From BP-133 sp040756995 (GTDB lineage Bacteria; Actinomycetota; Acidimicrobiia; IMCC26256; BP-133), in NCBI GenBank assembly GCA_040756995.1, contig JBFLYK010000043.1:1-52769 (forward strand): a stretch of 52,769 nt of DNA, read 5' to 3'. The notes beneath the pieces are model-generated. The model searched no databases, had not been told where the DNA came from, and worked only from the letters and a program-made list of their open reading frames with translations. Within the stretch, counting starts at the first letter, position 1; every line of letters starts with the position of its first letter. Below, piece after piece: positions 8,595-16,471 of this stretch. A program made the translations under genes and the position numbers.

Positions 8595-9280
8595 GACAGC
8601 CCTCCCAGGGCCATGCGGCCTTCGGCGGCTTCGTCGCGCCGCTGCTGGTAGAAGGACAGGATCTGCAGTTCGATCGACAGGTCGACCTTGCGCAGCGACA
8701 CCCCCGGCGGGACGGCAATCACGGTGGGAGCGAAGTTCAGCACCGAGGTGACGCCGGCGGTCACGAGCAGCTCCGCCACCTCCTGAGCGGCCGAGGCCGG
8801 CGTGGCGATGATCCCGATGGCCACCGAGCGCTCGGCCACGATCCGGGGCAGGTCCGCCAACGGCTCCACAAGGAGGCCCCCGACCTCCTTCCCGCATTTG
8901 GCCGGGTCGGCGTCGACCAGGGCCACGATGCGGAAGCCCCGGGCCGAGAACCCCCGGTAGTTGGCCAGCGCGGCGCCGAGGTTCCCGATACCGACGATGA
9001 CCACCGGCCAGTCCTGGGTCAGGCCGAGCTCCCGGGAGATCTGGAACAGCAGGTACTCGACGTCGTAGCCGACGCCGCGGGTGCCATAGGAGCCGAGGTA
9101 GGAGAAGTCCTTCCGCACCTTGGCGGCGTTGACTCCGGCCAGCTCGGCCAGCCGCTCGGAGGACACGGTGGGGATCCGCTGCTCCGCCATCTCCACCAGC
9201 GCCCGGTAGTACAGCGGGAGCCGGGCGACTGTCGCCTCCGGGATCCGCCGCGGTCGGTCAGGCAACTGCTCGCACCTCAT
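8591..9280 (-). CDS. rex: Redox-sensing transcriptional repressor Rex
   Basis: NADH/NAD+-sensing repressor. The N-terminal winged helix spans roughly the first 85 residues (IPEATVARLPLYYRAL, then VNAAKVRKDFSYLGSYG), followed by a Rossmann domain with VIVGIGNLGAALANY and a C-terminal swapped helix. I chose ATG 9280; GTG 9292 and a longer start at 9352 are also open. GGAGAGG abuts the ATG, so the start is not secure. It heads the haem operon, as in Streptomyces, and a Rex-type operator lies 110 bp upstream, which points to autoregulation. Confidence 0.92.
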   Translation of the reverse strand: MRCEQLPDRPRRIPEATVARLPLYYRALVEMAEQRIPTVSSERLAELAGVNAAKVRKDFSYLGSYGTRGVGYDVEYLLFQISRELGLTQDWPVVIVGIGNLGAALANYRGFSARGFRIVALVDADPAKCGKEVGGLLVEPLADLPRIVAERSVAIGIIATPASAAQEVAELLVTAGVTSVLNFAPTVIAVPPGVSLRKVDLSIELQILSFYQQRRDEAAEGRMALGGLS

Positions 9281-9389
9281 CCTCTCCGGCACCCCCGCAC
9301 ACAACCTCTTTGTGCCGGGTTCGGATTCGGCGCTCTTCACGCCCCTCAGCACTCAGAACGGGGAGCTCTGCGCGCCCAGCGTATCGAGC

Positions 9390-9407
9390 TTGTGAGGAAA
9401 TTCTCAA
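9390..9407 (-). promoter_or_regulatory. Rex operator
   Basis: The 18-bp site TTGTGAGGAAATTCTCAA fits TTGTGA-N6-TCACAA, the Rex operator consensus of Gram-positive bacteria, with one mismatch (T for A in the right arm). It lies upstream of the rex start and is the only such site I see near the operon. It predicts repression of rex and the hem genes when NADH is low and relief when NADH rises. Confidence 0.75.
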
Positions 9408-9433
9408 ACTTCCCCGCCAACCGGGCGGAGCGG

Positions 9434-9826
9434 TCAGCTCACCAGGATCGTCCCCCGCATCCGGGCGTGGACCTGGCAGTGGTAGTTGATGGTGCCGGGG
9501 GCGCTGAAGGTCTGCTGAAACGTGCCCGACGACAGCCGCCCGGAGTCGAAGGACTCGTCGTCGGCGGTGACGGTGTGCTCCAGGCCGCCGTCGTCAAACC
9601 GCCATGTCACCGGCTTCCCGACCGTCGTCCGCAGTTCCCGGGGGTTGAAGGCGACGCTCTTCACCAGCACCTCGCCCTCGGGCACGGACGGAGGGGTGGT
9701 GCTCTCGGGGGTGACGTCACCGCCGCTCTCCTGCTGGCATCCGGCCACCCCGAGGAGCGAGGCGGCGAGGAGGAGCGCGGCGGCAATCGTTCGCGGGCGC
9801 ACGAGCCCGAAGAGTAGTGGTCTCAC
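9434..9826 (-). CDS. Plastocyanin-like cupredoxin lipoprotein
   Basis: 130-aa secreted type 1 copper protein. The lipobox GVAGC places the lipidated cysteine at C30, followed by a Ser/Thr/Pro-rich spacer and one cupredoxin domain. Copper ligands are H84 (LEHTV), C117 and H120 (YHCQVH) and M123. GTG start at 9826 without a recognisable ribosome site. It probably carries electrons at the outer face of the membrane; a partner is not identified, although the bc complex is encoded nearby. It points away from the riboswitch-controlled gene. Confidence 0.88.
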   Translation of the reverse strand: MRPLLFGLVRPRTIAAALLLAASLLGVAGCQQESGGDVTPESTTPPSVPEGEVLVKSVAFNPRELRTTVGKPVTWRFDDGGLEHTVTADDESFDSGRLSSGTFQQTFSAPGTINYHCQVHARMRGTILVS

Positions 9827-9925
9827 GGATTTGTTAGGGGACCATCAACGGAGTGTCCGATTTGGCCACTCTGTGCACTCAACCGGTCTAGTTCCGGGCC
9901 CGATACCTCGAATCAAACAAACCCA

Positions 9926-10011
9926 CGAAACGGCAAACCCGGGGAAACCCGGGGACGCAAAGCCACGGGCCTAACCCTGTTGGGGGGTATGGCCGCCGGG
10001 CTACCGAATGG
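9926..10011 (+). ncRNA. Cyclic di-GMP-I riboswitch (GEMM-I)
   Basis: The aptamer shows the class I signature in order: GGCAAACC (9932-9939), a GAAA-capped stem (GGGGAAACCC, 9941-9950), the invariant GGACGCAAAGCCAC (9952-9965), GGCCTAA as tetraloop receptor, and ATGGCCGCCGGGCTACCGA at 9989-10007. This matches the GEMM-I consensus closely, including the GAAA tetraloop and its receptor. It lies 46 bases before the CAP-domain gene on the same strand. The hairpin at 10017-10059 is the likely expression platform. Confidence 0.92.
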
Positions 10012-10016
10012 GGGCG

Positions 10017-10059
10017 CACAGCCCTCTCGTGGACCCATCGCGAGCCAAAAGGGGCTGTG
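10017..10059 (+). promoter_or_regulatory. Likely riboswitch expression platform
   Basis: CACAGCCC (10017-10024) pairs perfectly with GGGCTGTG (10052-10059). The right arm contains the G-rich ribosome-binding stretch and the GTG start codon of the downstream gene. Formation of this 8-bp stem would block initiation, so control is probably translational. Direction of the switch cannot be told from sequence. Confidence 0.55.
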
Positions 10060-10779
10060 TTGCGCAAGCTTGTCTTCGGGCTGATTCTGGCCCTCGGTGT
10101 GTCGCTCTATCCCGCGGCCGGTGCCCACGCCGACACCGTGAGCGACGAGGCGGCGTTCGTTGCCAAGATCAACGACCTCCGGGCCAGCAAGGGGTTGGCG
10201 CCGCTCCGGGTCAACGCCAACCTGGTGGCCAAGGCCCGGTCGTGGTCGGCCGGTATGGCCGCCGCCGGCAAGATCTGGCACTCGACGCTGTCGGACGGCA
10301 TCACCGAGGACTGGCGCAAGCTCGGCGAGAACGTCGGCATGGGCGGTTCGGTGGACGGGCTCCACACCGCATTCGTCAACTCGCTGCACCACTACGAGAA
10401 CCTGGTCGACCCGGCCTTCGGGTACATCGGCGTCGGGATCGTGATGAACGGCAAGACGATCTTCGTCACCGAGGTCTTCATGCAGATGATGCCGCCGAAG
10501 GCGGGGGGGGGGGGGGGGGGGGGGGGGCCCCCCCGCCCCCCCCCCCCCCCCCCCCCCGCCGCCCGCCCCCACCACCTCGACCACCGCCCGGCCGGTGCCG
10601 ACGACGACGGCCCCCGCCCCGAAGCCCGTCACCACCACGGCACCGAAGCGGGTCGTCCCGAAGCCGACCACGACGACGACCGCCAAGCGTCCGGCTCCGT
10701 CGACGACGACCACCACGATCACGACGGCTCCGCCGGTCCCCGCTTCCCCGGCGGCGGACCTCGCCGCCGCCCCGGTTGA
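10057..10779 (+). CDS. Secreted CAP/SCP-domain protein, frame broken in homopolymer
   Basis: Signal peptide at residues 1-25 (cleavage near AGAHA) followed by a CAP (SCP/PR-1) domain at about 30-145, the fold of actinobacterial spore and cell-surface proteins. Visible hallmarks are IWHST, LGENVGMG and YIGVGIVMNG. After residue 148 the frame enters a run of 25 G and then of C (10503-10557); beyond it the product is His/Asp/Arg-rich and implausible. Another frame encodes a Pro/Thr-rich linker and normal tail to 10846. I infer a wrong homopolymer length or a true slippage site. GTG or the next codon TTG may start translation; the GEMM-I riboswitch precedes it. Confidence 0.75.
   Translation: MLRKLVFGLILALGVSLYPAAGAHADTVSDEAAFVAKINDLRASKGLAPLRVNANLVAKARSWSAGMAAAGKIWHSTLSDGITEDWRKLGENVGMGGSVDGLHTAFVNSLHHYENLVDPAFGYIGVGIVMNGKTIFVTEVFMQMMPPKAGGGGGGGGPPRPPPPPPPAARPHHLDHRPAGADDDGPRPEARHHHGTEAGRPEADHDDDRQASGSVDDDHHDHDGSAGPRFPGGGPRRRPG
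10503..10557. repeat. G25 and C7-G-C22 homopolymer tract
   Basis: A run of 25 G is followed at once by 7 C, one G and 22 C. The two halves are complementary and would fold into a very stable hairpin. Such a tract is far outside normal coding sequence here and is a likely sequencing or assembly artefact, or a slippage-prone site, inside the CAP-protein gene. Confidence 0.85.
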
Positions 10780-10846
10780 TCCGCCCCGGGCTCCGTCGGC
10801 GCTGCTGGTTTCCGTCCTCGAACGCCTCCGGACGTTCGATTCGTAG
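10559..10846 (+). other. Displaced C-terminal coding part of the CAP protein
   Basis: In a frame shifted relative to 10057-10500 the sequence encodes a Thr/Pro/Lys-rich linker (runs of TTT and repeated KP and AP) and a short tail ending VLERLRTFDS before TAG at 10844. This is typical of cell-wall-spanning linkers in actinobacterial secreted proteins, while the nominal frame gives an improbable product. The intact gene is therefore expected to run 10057-10846. Confidence 0.7.
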
Positions 10847-10880
10847 CGGTTCAGGCCGCGGGGGTACGGGCGGCACGGTG

Positions 10881-10886
10881 TAATTT
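10881..10886 (+). promoter_or_regulatory. -10 element for a leaderless transcript
   Basis: TAATTT lies 6 bases before the ATG at 10893, and there is no ribosome-binding site. The spacing puts the transcription start at or next to the ATG. Confidence 0.4.
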
Positions 10887-10892
10887 CCCTGC

Positions 10893-11264
10893 ATGTCCGT
10901 CCGGGTGTTCGTGGTTGACGACACCGCCCACGTCCGCAAGATGCTCGTCCAGATGCTCGAGCTCTCGGGGTTCGACGTCGTGGGTCAGGCAGCCAGCGGG
11001 ACGGAGGCGGTCGAGAACATCGGCGACGCCGATCCCCAGGTTGTGGTGGTCGACTACAAGATGCCGGGGCTCGACGGAATCGAGACGGCCCGCGAGATCC
11101 GGGCCCACCGGCCGGATCAGGCGATCATCCTCTACACGGCATACCTCGACGACACGCTCCAGAAGGAGGCGGCGGCCGCCGGCGTCTCGCTCTGCGTCGG
11201 GAAGATCGAGGGCCTGACGACCCTGGAGCGTGACATCCGCCGCCTGGCCGGTGAGCTGTTCTAA
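10893..11264 (+). CDS. Stand-alone response-regulator receiver protein
   Basis: 123-aa CheY-like receiver with no output domain. Acidic pocket D9-D10, phosphorylation site D54 (VVVDYKMPGLDG), switch T82 and conserved K104 are all present. It lies after the riboswitch-controlled gene; no histidine kinase is in the window. It may relay phosphate or bind a partner directly. The start is ATG, probably leaderless. Confidence 0.9.
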   Translation: MSVRVFVVDDTAHVRKMLVQMLELSGFDVVGQAASGTEAVENIGDADPQVVVVDYKMPGLDGIETAREIRAHRPDQAIILYTAYLDDTLQKEAAAAGVSLCVGKIEGLTTLERDIRRLAGELF

Positions 11265-11271
11265 CCGCTCG

Positions 11272-11364
11272 CTAGCCCCGGCCGATCAGGACGAACTGGA
11301 TCAGCGCCGCGCCCAGGATGAGGACGAGCAGGGCGCCGAGGACGATGGCGGTTCCCGACCTCAC
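11272..11364 (-). CDS. 30-aa membrane peptide coupled to SAM hydrolase
   Basis: GTG at 11364 overlaps the TGA of the upstream gene by four bases (GTGA), and GGAGG lies 8 bases before it. The product is a basic N-terminus, one hydrophobic helix (residues 6-26) and a short GRG tail, ending TAG. It is too short for automatic callers, but the ribosome site and coupling support translation. Function unknown; possibly a membrane anchor or regulator for its partner. Confidence 0.55.
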   Translation of the reverse strand: MRSGTAIVLGALLVLILGAALIQFVLIGRG

Positions 11365-12197
11365 GCCCCCGCCTCCACTGGTACCGGGCCGAGCGTGACC
11401 GCCGAGCCGGGCCGCAGGCCGAGCTCCTCGGCGGCGGGACGGCGGTCGAGCGTCAATGAGACGAGCCCGTAGGAGTCGACCACCACCGCCAGCTCGTAGG
11501 GCCCGGCCTCCGCGTAGGAGCCGACCCAGCGCCCGGTGCGCCGGTCCTGGCCGCAGCGGATCTCCAGCGGTCCGCCCGGCTCCACACCGAGGGCGGCGAG
11601 ATCGCCGGGGTCGATGTTGAGCTGGGCGTTGCCGTAGCGGTCGATCCACAGCACCTCGCCCTCGGCCCGGCCCCCTTCGTCCTTCGGGAGCGGCACCGTG
11701 CCCGGCACGAGCGACATCGGGTCGACGAGCTCACCGAGCACTTCGAGCGGCGTGCCGGCGGCGAGGTAGCCGGCGGCCGGAGCGAAGATGTCGCGTCCGG
11801 CGAACGTCGCGCCCGGGGCTTCGAGCTGGTAGTCGGGGTTGGTGAGCGAGACCACCCGGCTCGCCCCGCCCATCATGGCCACCGCCGGGGCGAGGAGGCC
11901 GTTGTCGGGCCCCACCAGGAACCCGGTCTCGACCTCGACCGCCACGGCCCGGCGATCGGTGCCGACACCGGGATCGACCACGGCCAGCACCACGCCGGGC
12001 GGCAGATACTGGATCGACCGGGCCAGGGCCAGGGCCCCGGCCCGCACGTCGAACGGCGGAATGCCGTGGGTGACGTCGATGATCCGGGCCGACGGCGCGG
12101 CCCTCAGGACCACGGCCTTGCACACCCCGACGAACTCGTCGGTCAAGCCGTAATCGCTGAGGAACGAGACGATGGGCGGGTCGGGGTGTTCGGGCAC
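11361..12197 (-). CDS. S-adenosyl-L-methionine hydrolase (adenosine-forming), DUF62 family
   Basis: 278-aa protein of the SAM hydroxide adenosyltransferase (fluorinase/chlorinase-like) family, which splits SAM to adenosine and methionine with water. Hallmarks are FLSDYGLTDEFVG at the N-terminus, DVTHGIPPFDV, VDPGVGTDRR and GPDNGLL. GTG start; TAAATC upstream may be a -10 for a leaderless message. The halogenase versions carry a characteristic loop not seen here. It is followed by a 30-aa membrane peptide. Confidence 0.9.
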   Translation of the reverse strand: MPEHPDPPIVSFLSDYGLTDEFVGVCKAVVLRAAPSARIIDVTHGIPPFDVRAGALALARSIQYLPPGVVLAVVDPGVGTDRRAVAVEVETGFLVGPDNGLLAPAVAMMGGASRVVSLTNPDYQLEAPGATFAGRDIFAPAAGYLAAGTPLEVLGELVDPMSLVPGTVPLPKDEGGRAEGEVLWIDRYGNAQLNIDPGDLAALGVEPGGPLEIRCGQDRRTGRWVGSYAEAGPYELAVVVDSYGLVSLTLDRRPAAEELGLRPGSAVTLGPVPVEAGA

Positions 12198-12225
12198 GGC
12201 GGATTTACTCCCGCGGGGTGGATGA

Positions 12226-12252
12226 CCCGCCTGACGCTAGCGGTCAGACGGG
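12226..12252. terminator. Hairpin downstream of the HTH gene
   Basis: CCCGCCTGAC and GTCAGACGGG form a 10-bp stem with one mismatch around a 7-base loop. It sits between the HTH gene stop and the SAM hydrolase start. No T run follows, so its role as terminator is tentative. Confidence 0.35.
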
Positions 12253-12274
12253 CCCGGGAGCGTACGCCGGGCGG

Positions 12275-12496
12275 TCAGCCGGCCTGTGTGTATCTCGACT
12301 GCAGGTACCCGTCGACGTCGACGTCCCGGACGCGGAACGAGCGCCCTACCCGAACCGCGGGCAGGTCGCCGGCCCGGATGAGCCGGTAAACCGTCATCGA
12401 CGAAACTCTCATGAGTTGCGCCACTTCCTGAACTGTTAGAAAGCGCGCCTTCTCGAACGACTGCGCCACGCGTTCACCCCTATCTCCACCCGCCAC
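12275..12496 (-). CDS. Excisionase-type helix-turn-helix protein beside proC
   Basis: 73-aa DNA-binding protein of the MerR/excisionase HTH_17 type: FLTVQEVAQLMRVSSMTVYR, then GDLPAVRVGRSFRV and a short helix. It corresponds in type and neighbourhood to the small HTH gene next to proC in mycobacteria (Rv0500A). GTG 12496 is preceded by TACCCT at 5 bases and may be leaderless; an internal GTG at 12469 with AGGGGTG upstream is an alternative. Not phage-associated despite the family name. Confidence 0.85.
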   Translation of the reverse strand: MAGGDRGERVAQSFEKARFLTVQEVAQLMRVSSMTVYRLIRAGDLPAVRVGRSFRVRDVDVDGYLQSRYTQAG

Positions 12497-12538
12497 ACCC
12501 GAGGGTACGCCCTGTTAGCTCAGTTGTCTAGGGCGGGG

Positions 12539-12583
12539 GTTGCGCCACATGAGGGTTTTCACGCCGCAGAGACGTGGCGCGAC
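12539..12583. repeat. Inverted repeat between proC and the HTH gene
   Basis: GTTGCGCCACAT and ACGTGGCGCGAC form a 12-bp imperfect inverted repeat (10 of 12) with a 21-base spacer in the 153-bp gap. It may be an operator or a proC transcript hairpin. Confidence 0.35.
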
Positions 12584-12649
12584 CACAAAGAGTGAAACGA
12601 TCCCCTTCCGGTTCACGACGCCCCGTGATAACCCGAAACCACGCAAAAC

Positions 12650-13453
<804 letters not shown>

Positions 13454-13619
13454 GCAGCGGAGGCTAGTGGGTCAGGCTCGTTCCGAGCCCGGACGCGGGC
13501 GGGCCCGAGGAACCATTGGGGTTTCTCCGCACTTCCCCGAACGGATTGCCCCGCCTGCACCTCGGGCCTCGCCTCACCGCCACCCGTCGGTTGCGGCGGG
13601 TGCACCCTAACCCGCGATC

Positions 13620-13642
13620 TCCTTTGTGGGCAAAGGATTTTT
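13620..13642 (+). terminator. Intrinsic terminator facing the + strand
   Basis: TCCTTTG, a TGGG loop and CAAAGGA form a perfect 7-bp stem followed directly by five T on the + strand. Genes on both sides are on the - strand, so it would stop antisense readthrough or an unseen + transcript rather than a known gene. Confidence 0.4.
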
Positions 13643-13675
13643 CGCTGATCTGCCTGGAGTAAGGCACAGGGTGGT

Positions 13676-14101
13676 TCAGCGGAAACCGAGAGTGATGGCG
13701 GTCTGAAACCACGTTTCGACCGTCTCGTAACACACGCCGATGAGGCGGTCGAGCTCCTCCTCGTCGAGGTGCTGGTAGAGGACCCGGCCGGTCAGATAGA
13801 TGTCGCCGTCGGGCCCGATCGAGAAGCGGGCGTTGTACGGCTCGTGGTGATTGCGGCGCAGCAGCCAGCGGTACAGCTCGAGGTGGTTCTTCGGCGGATC
13901 GGGCATGAAGTAGACCTCGTAGCGCAGCGAGCGCGGCCGGAGGTCGAAGTAGATCGTGGTGGCGTCGCGCCCGTCGCAGGTGAAGCGCAGATACCACCGG
14001 TGGAGCTCGGGATCGAACTCGACGTGCTGCACCCACTCCTCCGCCGCGACCGGCCCGGTGAGGTGGTCCCGGACGAGGTCGGCGGCTTCCTTCCGCTCCA
14101 T
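13676..14101 (-). CDS. YbjN-domain protein
   Basis: 141-aa member of the YbjN (bacterial sensory transduction regulator) family. Visible are an alpha/beta domain with WYLRFTCDGRDATTIYFDL, then LYRWLLRRNHHEPYNARFSI and GDIYLTGRV. The same gene follows mshA in mycobacteria (Rv0486-Rv0487), supporting the assignment. ATG start, 13 bp after the mshA stop, last gene of the six-gene run. Biochemical function is not established. Confidence 0.85.
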   Translation of the reverse strand: MERKEAADLVRDHLTGPVAAEEWVQHVEFDPELHRWYLRFTCDGRDATTIYFDLRPRSLRYEVYFMPDPPKNHLELYRWLLRRNHHEPYNARFSIGPDGDIYLTGRVLYQHLDEEELDRLIGVCYETVETWFQTAITLGFR

Positions 14102-14114
14102 CAGCCGCCGACCA

Positions 14115-15347
14115 CTAGCTGCAGGTGACCGGGGCCCGCTCCACCAGGTCGCTGCACAGCCGGCGCAGGCGAGCGGCGGTCATGCACCACGACCAGCGGC
14201 CGGAGCGAGACGAGGCCCGTTCTCCCATGGAGTCGGCCAGCTCCCGGTCGTCGAGCAGCAGCGCCACCGCCGTGGCCCACTCGAGCGGGTCGCGACCCTC
14301 GACCAGCAGACCGGTCTCGCCGTCGCTCACGATCGAGCGCAGTCCGCCGACCGACGCCGCCACCACCGGTGTGCCGCAGGCCGCCGCCTCCAGCGCCACC
14401 AGCCCGAAGGACTCGGTGCGGGACGGAACGAGGCACACGTCGGCCGCCCGGTAGTAGTCGACCAGCTCGTGGTGCGGACGGGGCGGGATGACCAGCAGCC
14501 GGTCGGCCACGCCGAGGTCCGCCGCCAGCTTCCTGACCCGCTCGAGCTCACCGGGCCCGTCGGCGCCGCTCGGCCCCCCCACCGCCCAGAGGACGGCGTC
14601 GTCGATCTCGGCCAGCGCCTCCACGGCGAGGTCGAGACCCTTGAGGGGCTGGATCCGCCCCACGAACAGCAGGACGCGCCGGCCCGGGTGCCCGAGCCGG
14701 GCCCGGGCCGCCTCCCGGTCGCCGGGTGAGAAGAGACGGTGGTCGACCCCGGGCGGGAGTACCTCGACCCGTTCGGGATCGGCGCCGTAGAGGGCGCCGA
14801 GCAGGCCGGCCTCCTCCCCGGTGGAGGCGAGGATGAGGTCGGCGCACCGGATGATGTCGGTCTCTCCCTGCACGCGGGCCGGCACCTCGATCCCGTTGGG
14901 GAAGCCGTTGCGCTTGACCAGAGCCAGCGTGTGGAACGTGGCCACCATCGGCAGCGACAGCTCGTGCTTGAGCCGGTGCGCCACCTGGCCCGACAGCCAG
15001 TAGTTGGCGTGGAGGACCTCGTAGTCGCGGCCGCAGCACCGGATCTGGCTCAGCATCGACTCGGTGAACTCGTCGACGAGGCCGGGGAGGCTCTCCTTGG
15101 GGACGGCCGCCAGCGGCCCGGCCGGCACGTTCACGACCCGGAAGTTGGGTTCGACGGTGACCACGCGGGGTTGCCCGGGGAGCTCGGCCCGGGTGTAGAC
15201 GTCGCAGGCGACGCCCGCCCGGGCCAGGGCCGAAGCCAGGGACCGGACGTAGATGTTCATTCCCCCACCGTCGCCGACCCCGGGCTGCGCCACCGGAGAA
15301 GTGTGCATGGACAGGACGGCCACGCTCCGTACAGGCATGGTCGGCAT
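14115..15347 (-). CDS. mshA: D-inositol-3-phosphate glycosyltransferase, mycothiol synthesis
   Basis: 410-aa GT-B (GT4) enzyme that joins UDP-N-acetylglucosamine to inositol-3-phosphate, the first step of mycothiol synthesis. Diagnostic segments are HTSPVAQPGVGDGGGMNIYV near the N-terminus, FHTLALVKR in the middle and the donor-site motif SRTESFGLVALEA. ATG 15347 starts one base after the XRE stop, so translation is probably coupled; ATG 15338 is an alternative. Mycothiol is confined to actinobacteria, which anchors the taxonomy. Confidence 0.95.
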   Translation of the reverse strand: MPTMPVRSVAVLSMHTSPVAQPGVGDGGGMNIYVRSLASALARAGVACDVYTRAELPGQPRVVTVEPNFRVVNVPAGPLAAVPKESLPGLVDEFTESMLSQIRCCGRDYEVLHANYWLSGQVAHRLKHELSLPMVATFHTLALVKRNGFPNGIEVPARVQGETDIIRCADLILASTGEEAGLLGALYGADPERVEVLPPGVDHRLFSPGDREAARARLGHPGRRVLLFVGRIQPLKGLDLAVEALAEIDDAVLWAVGGPSGADGPGELERVRKLAADLGVADRLLVIPPRPHHELVDYYRAADVCLVPSRTESFGLVALEAAACGTPVVAASVGGLRSIVSDGETGLLVEGRDPLEWATAVALLLDDRELADSMGERASSRSGRWSWCMTAARLRRLCSDLVERAPVTCS

Positions 15348-15348
15348 C

Positions 15349-15729
15349 CTAGGCGCCCGGGTTCGAAGGCTCGGAAGAGCGCTGAAAGGTCCGATAGATC
15401 TCGATCAGCACCTGCTTCTGGCGCTCGGTGATGGTGGTGTCACGCAGAATCTCGGCCACCAGATCGGAGTTGCCCTCCCGGGCTTCGAGAATCCCGGCCC
15501 GCACATAGAGCGTTTCGGCCGAAATGCGCAGCCCCCGGGCGATGGCCTGGAGGATCTCCGCGCTGGGTTTCCGCAGGCCGCGTTCGATCTGGCTGAGGTA
15601 GGGATTCGAGATGCCCGCCAGCTCCGACAGCTTGCGCAGCGACAGGCGGGCCATGCGGCGCTGGTCGCGGATGAAGCCGCCCAGCTCGGTCAGCGCGGGT
15701 GTTTCCTGAGAGGCAGGTGAACCTCCCAA
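15349..15729 (-). CDS. XRE-family transcriptional regulator
   Basis: 126-aa protein with an N-terminal helix-turn-helix (about 15-75): RLSLRKLSELAGISNPYLSQ, then IERGLRKPSAEIL. The C-terminal part is helical (ERQKQVLIEIYRTF) and may dimerise. TTG start at 15729, one base after the HD-GYP stop, with mshA one base after its own stop. This packing ties it to both the cyclic di-GMP genes and mycothiol synthesis. DNA target unknown. Confidence 0.85.
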   Translation of the reverse strand: MGGSPASQETPALTELGGFIRDQRRMARLSLRKLSELAGISNPYLSQIERGLRKPSAEILQAIARGLRISAETLYVRAGILEAREGNSDLVAEILRDTTITERQKQVLIEIYRTFQRSSEPSNPGA

Positions 15730-15730
15730 G

Positions 15731-16471
15731 TCAAGCGGCCGTGCGCGGGATCAGGCGCTCACTCAGCGGGGCGAAGACCCGGACGACCTCGGGGTCGAAT
15801 TGCGTCCCGGCCATCTTCTGCAGCTCCTCGACCGCCGCTTCCACGGGCAGGGCCGCCCGGTACGGGCGGTCGGCGGTCATGGCGTCGAAGGCGTCGACCA
15901 CCGAGAAGACCCGGGCGGCGAGCGGGATCTCCTCCCCCCGAAGGCCGGCCGGATAGCCCGTACCGTCGAACATCTCGTGATGGCAGCGCACGACCAGCGC
16001 CGCCGTCCGCAGGAAGGGGATGTCGGCCACCAGCTGATAGCCGATGATCGGATGGGTCCGCATGACGCGCCACTCCGCCGTGGTCAGCGGGCCGGGCTTG
16101 TTGAGGACGCTCTCCGGGATGCCCACCTTGCCGCAGTCGTGGAGGAGGAAACCGAACTCCGCCTCCCGGTTCTCGTCGGCCATGCCCATCTCGGCCAGCA
16201 GCGCCATGCCGTACACCCGGCACCGTTCGATGTGCTGGCCGGTGCTGGCGTCCTTGGCCTCCACGACGAGGGCCAGGGACCGGACGGTCTGGAGGTAGGC
16301 CTGCCGGAGGTCTTCGAGGGCCCGCTCCAGGCACTGGGCCCGCTCCCGCTCCCGCTGGTAGCCCTCGCCGAGCTCCTTGGCGAAGACGAGGAGCTGCGCC
16401 TCCAGGGCGGCCGTCGGGTCCGGGATCTTGGAGGGATCCCACCGCGGGGACGTCTCCTCGGAGCTGCTCAC
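15731..16471 (-). CDS. HD-GYP domain phosphodiesterase
   Basis: 246-aa predicted cyclic di-GMP phosphodiesterase. Residues 25-65 form a charged helical segment, and the HD-GYP domain spans 68-240: H80, H111-D112 (LLHDCGKVG), H140, H164-H165 and GTGYP at 171-174, D193. The metal and GYP motifs are complete. GTG 16471 overlaps the preceding response-regulator stop by four bases (GTGA), so the receiver is encoded separately rather than fused as in many HD-GYP proteins. Expected to lower cyclic di-GMP under control of that receiver. Confidence 0.9.
   Translation of the reverse strand: MSSSEETSPRWDPSKIPDPTAALEAQLLVFAKELGEGYQRERERAQCLERALEDLRQAYLQTVRSLALVVEAKDASTGQHIERCRVYGMALLAEMGMADENREAEFGFLLHDCGKVGIPESVLNKPGPLTTAEWRVMRTHPIIGYQLVADIPFLRTAALVVRCHHEMFDGTGYPAGLRGEEIPLAARVFSVVDAFDAMTADRPYRAALPVEAAVEELQKMAGTQFDPEVVRVFAPLSERLIPRTAA

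Noticed and set aside
12275..12496. Prophage excisionase
   Set aside because: The family name suggests it, but the neighbourhood with proC is conserved chromosomal and there are no phage genes or attachment sites.
12512..12545. tRNA-like stretch GTTAGCTCAGTTGTCTAGGGC
   Set aside because: It resembles a D-arm only. No anticodon arm, T-loop or acceptor pairing can be found around it.
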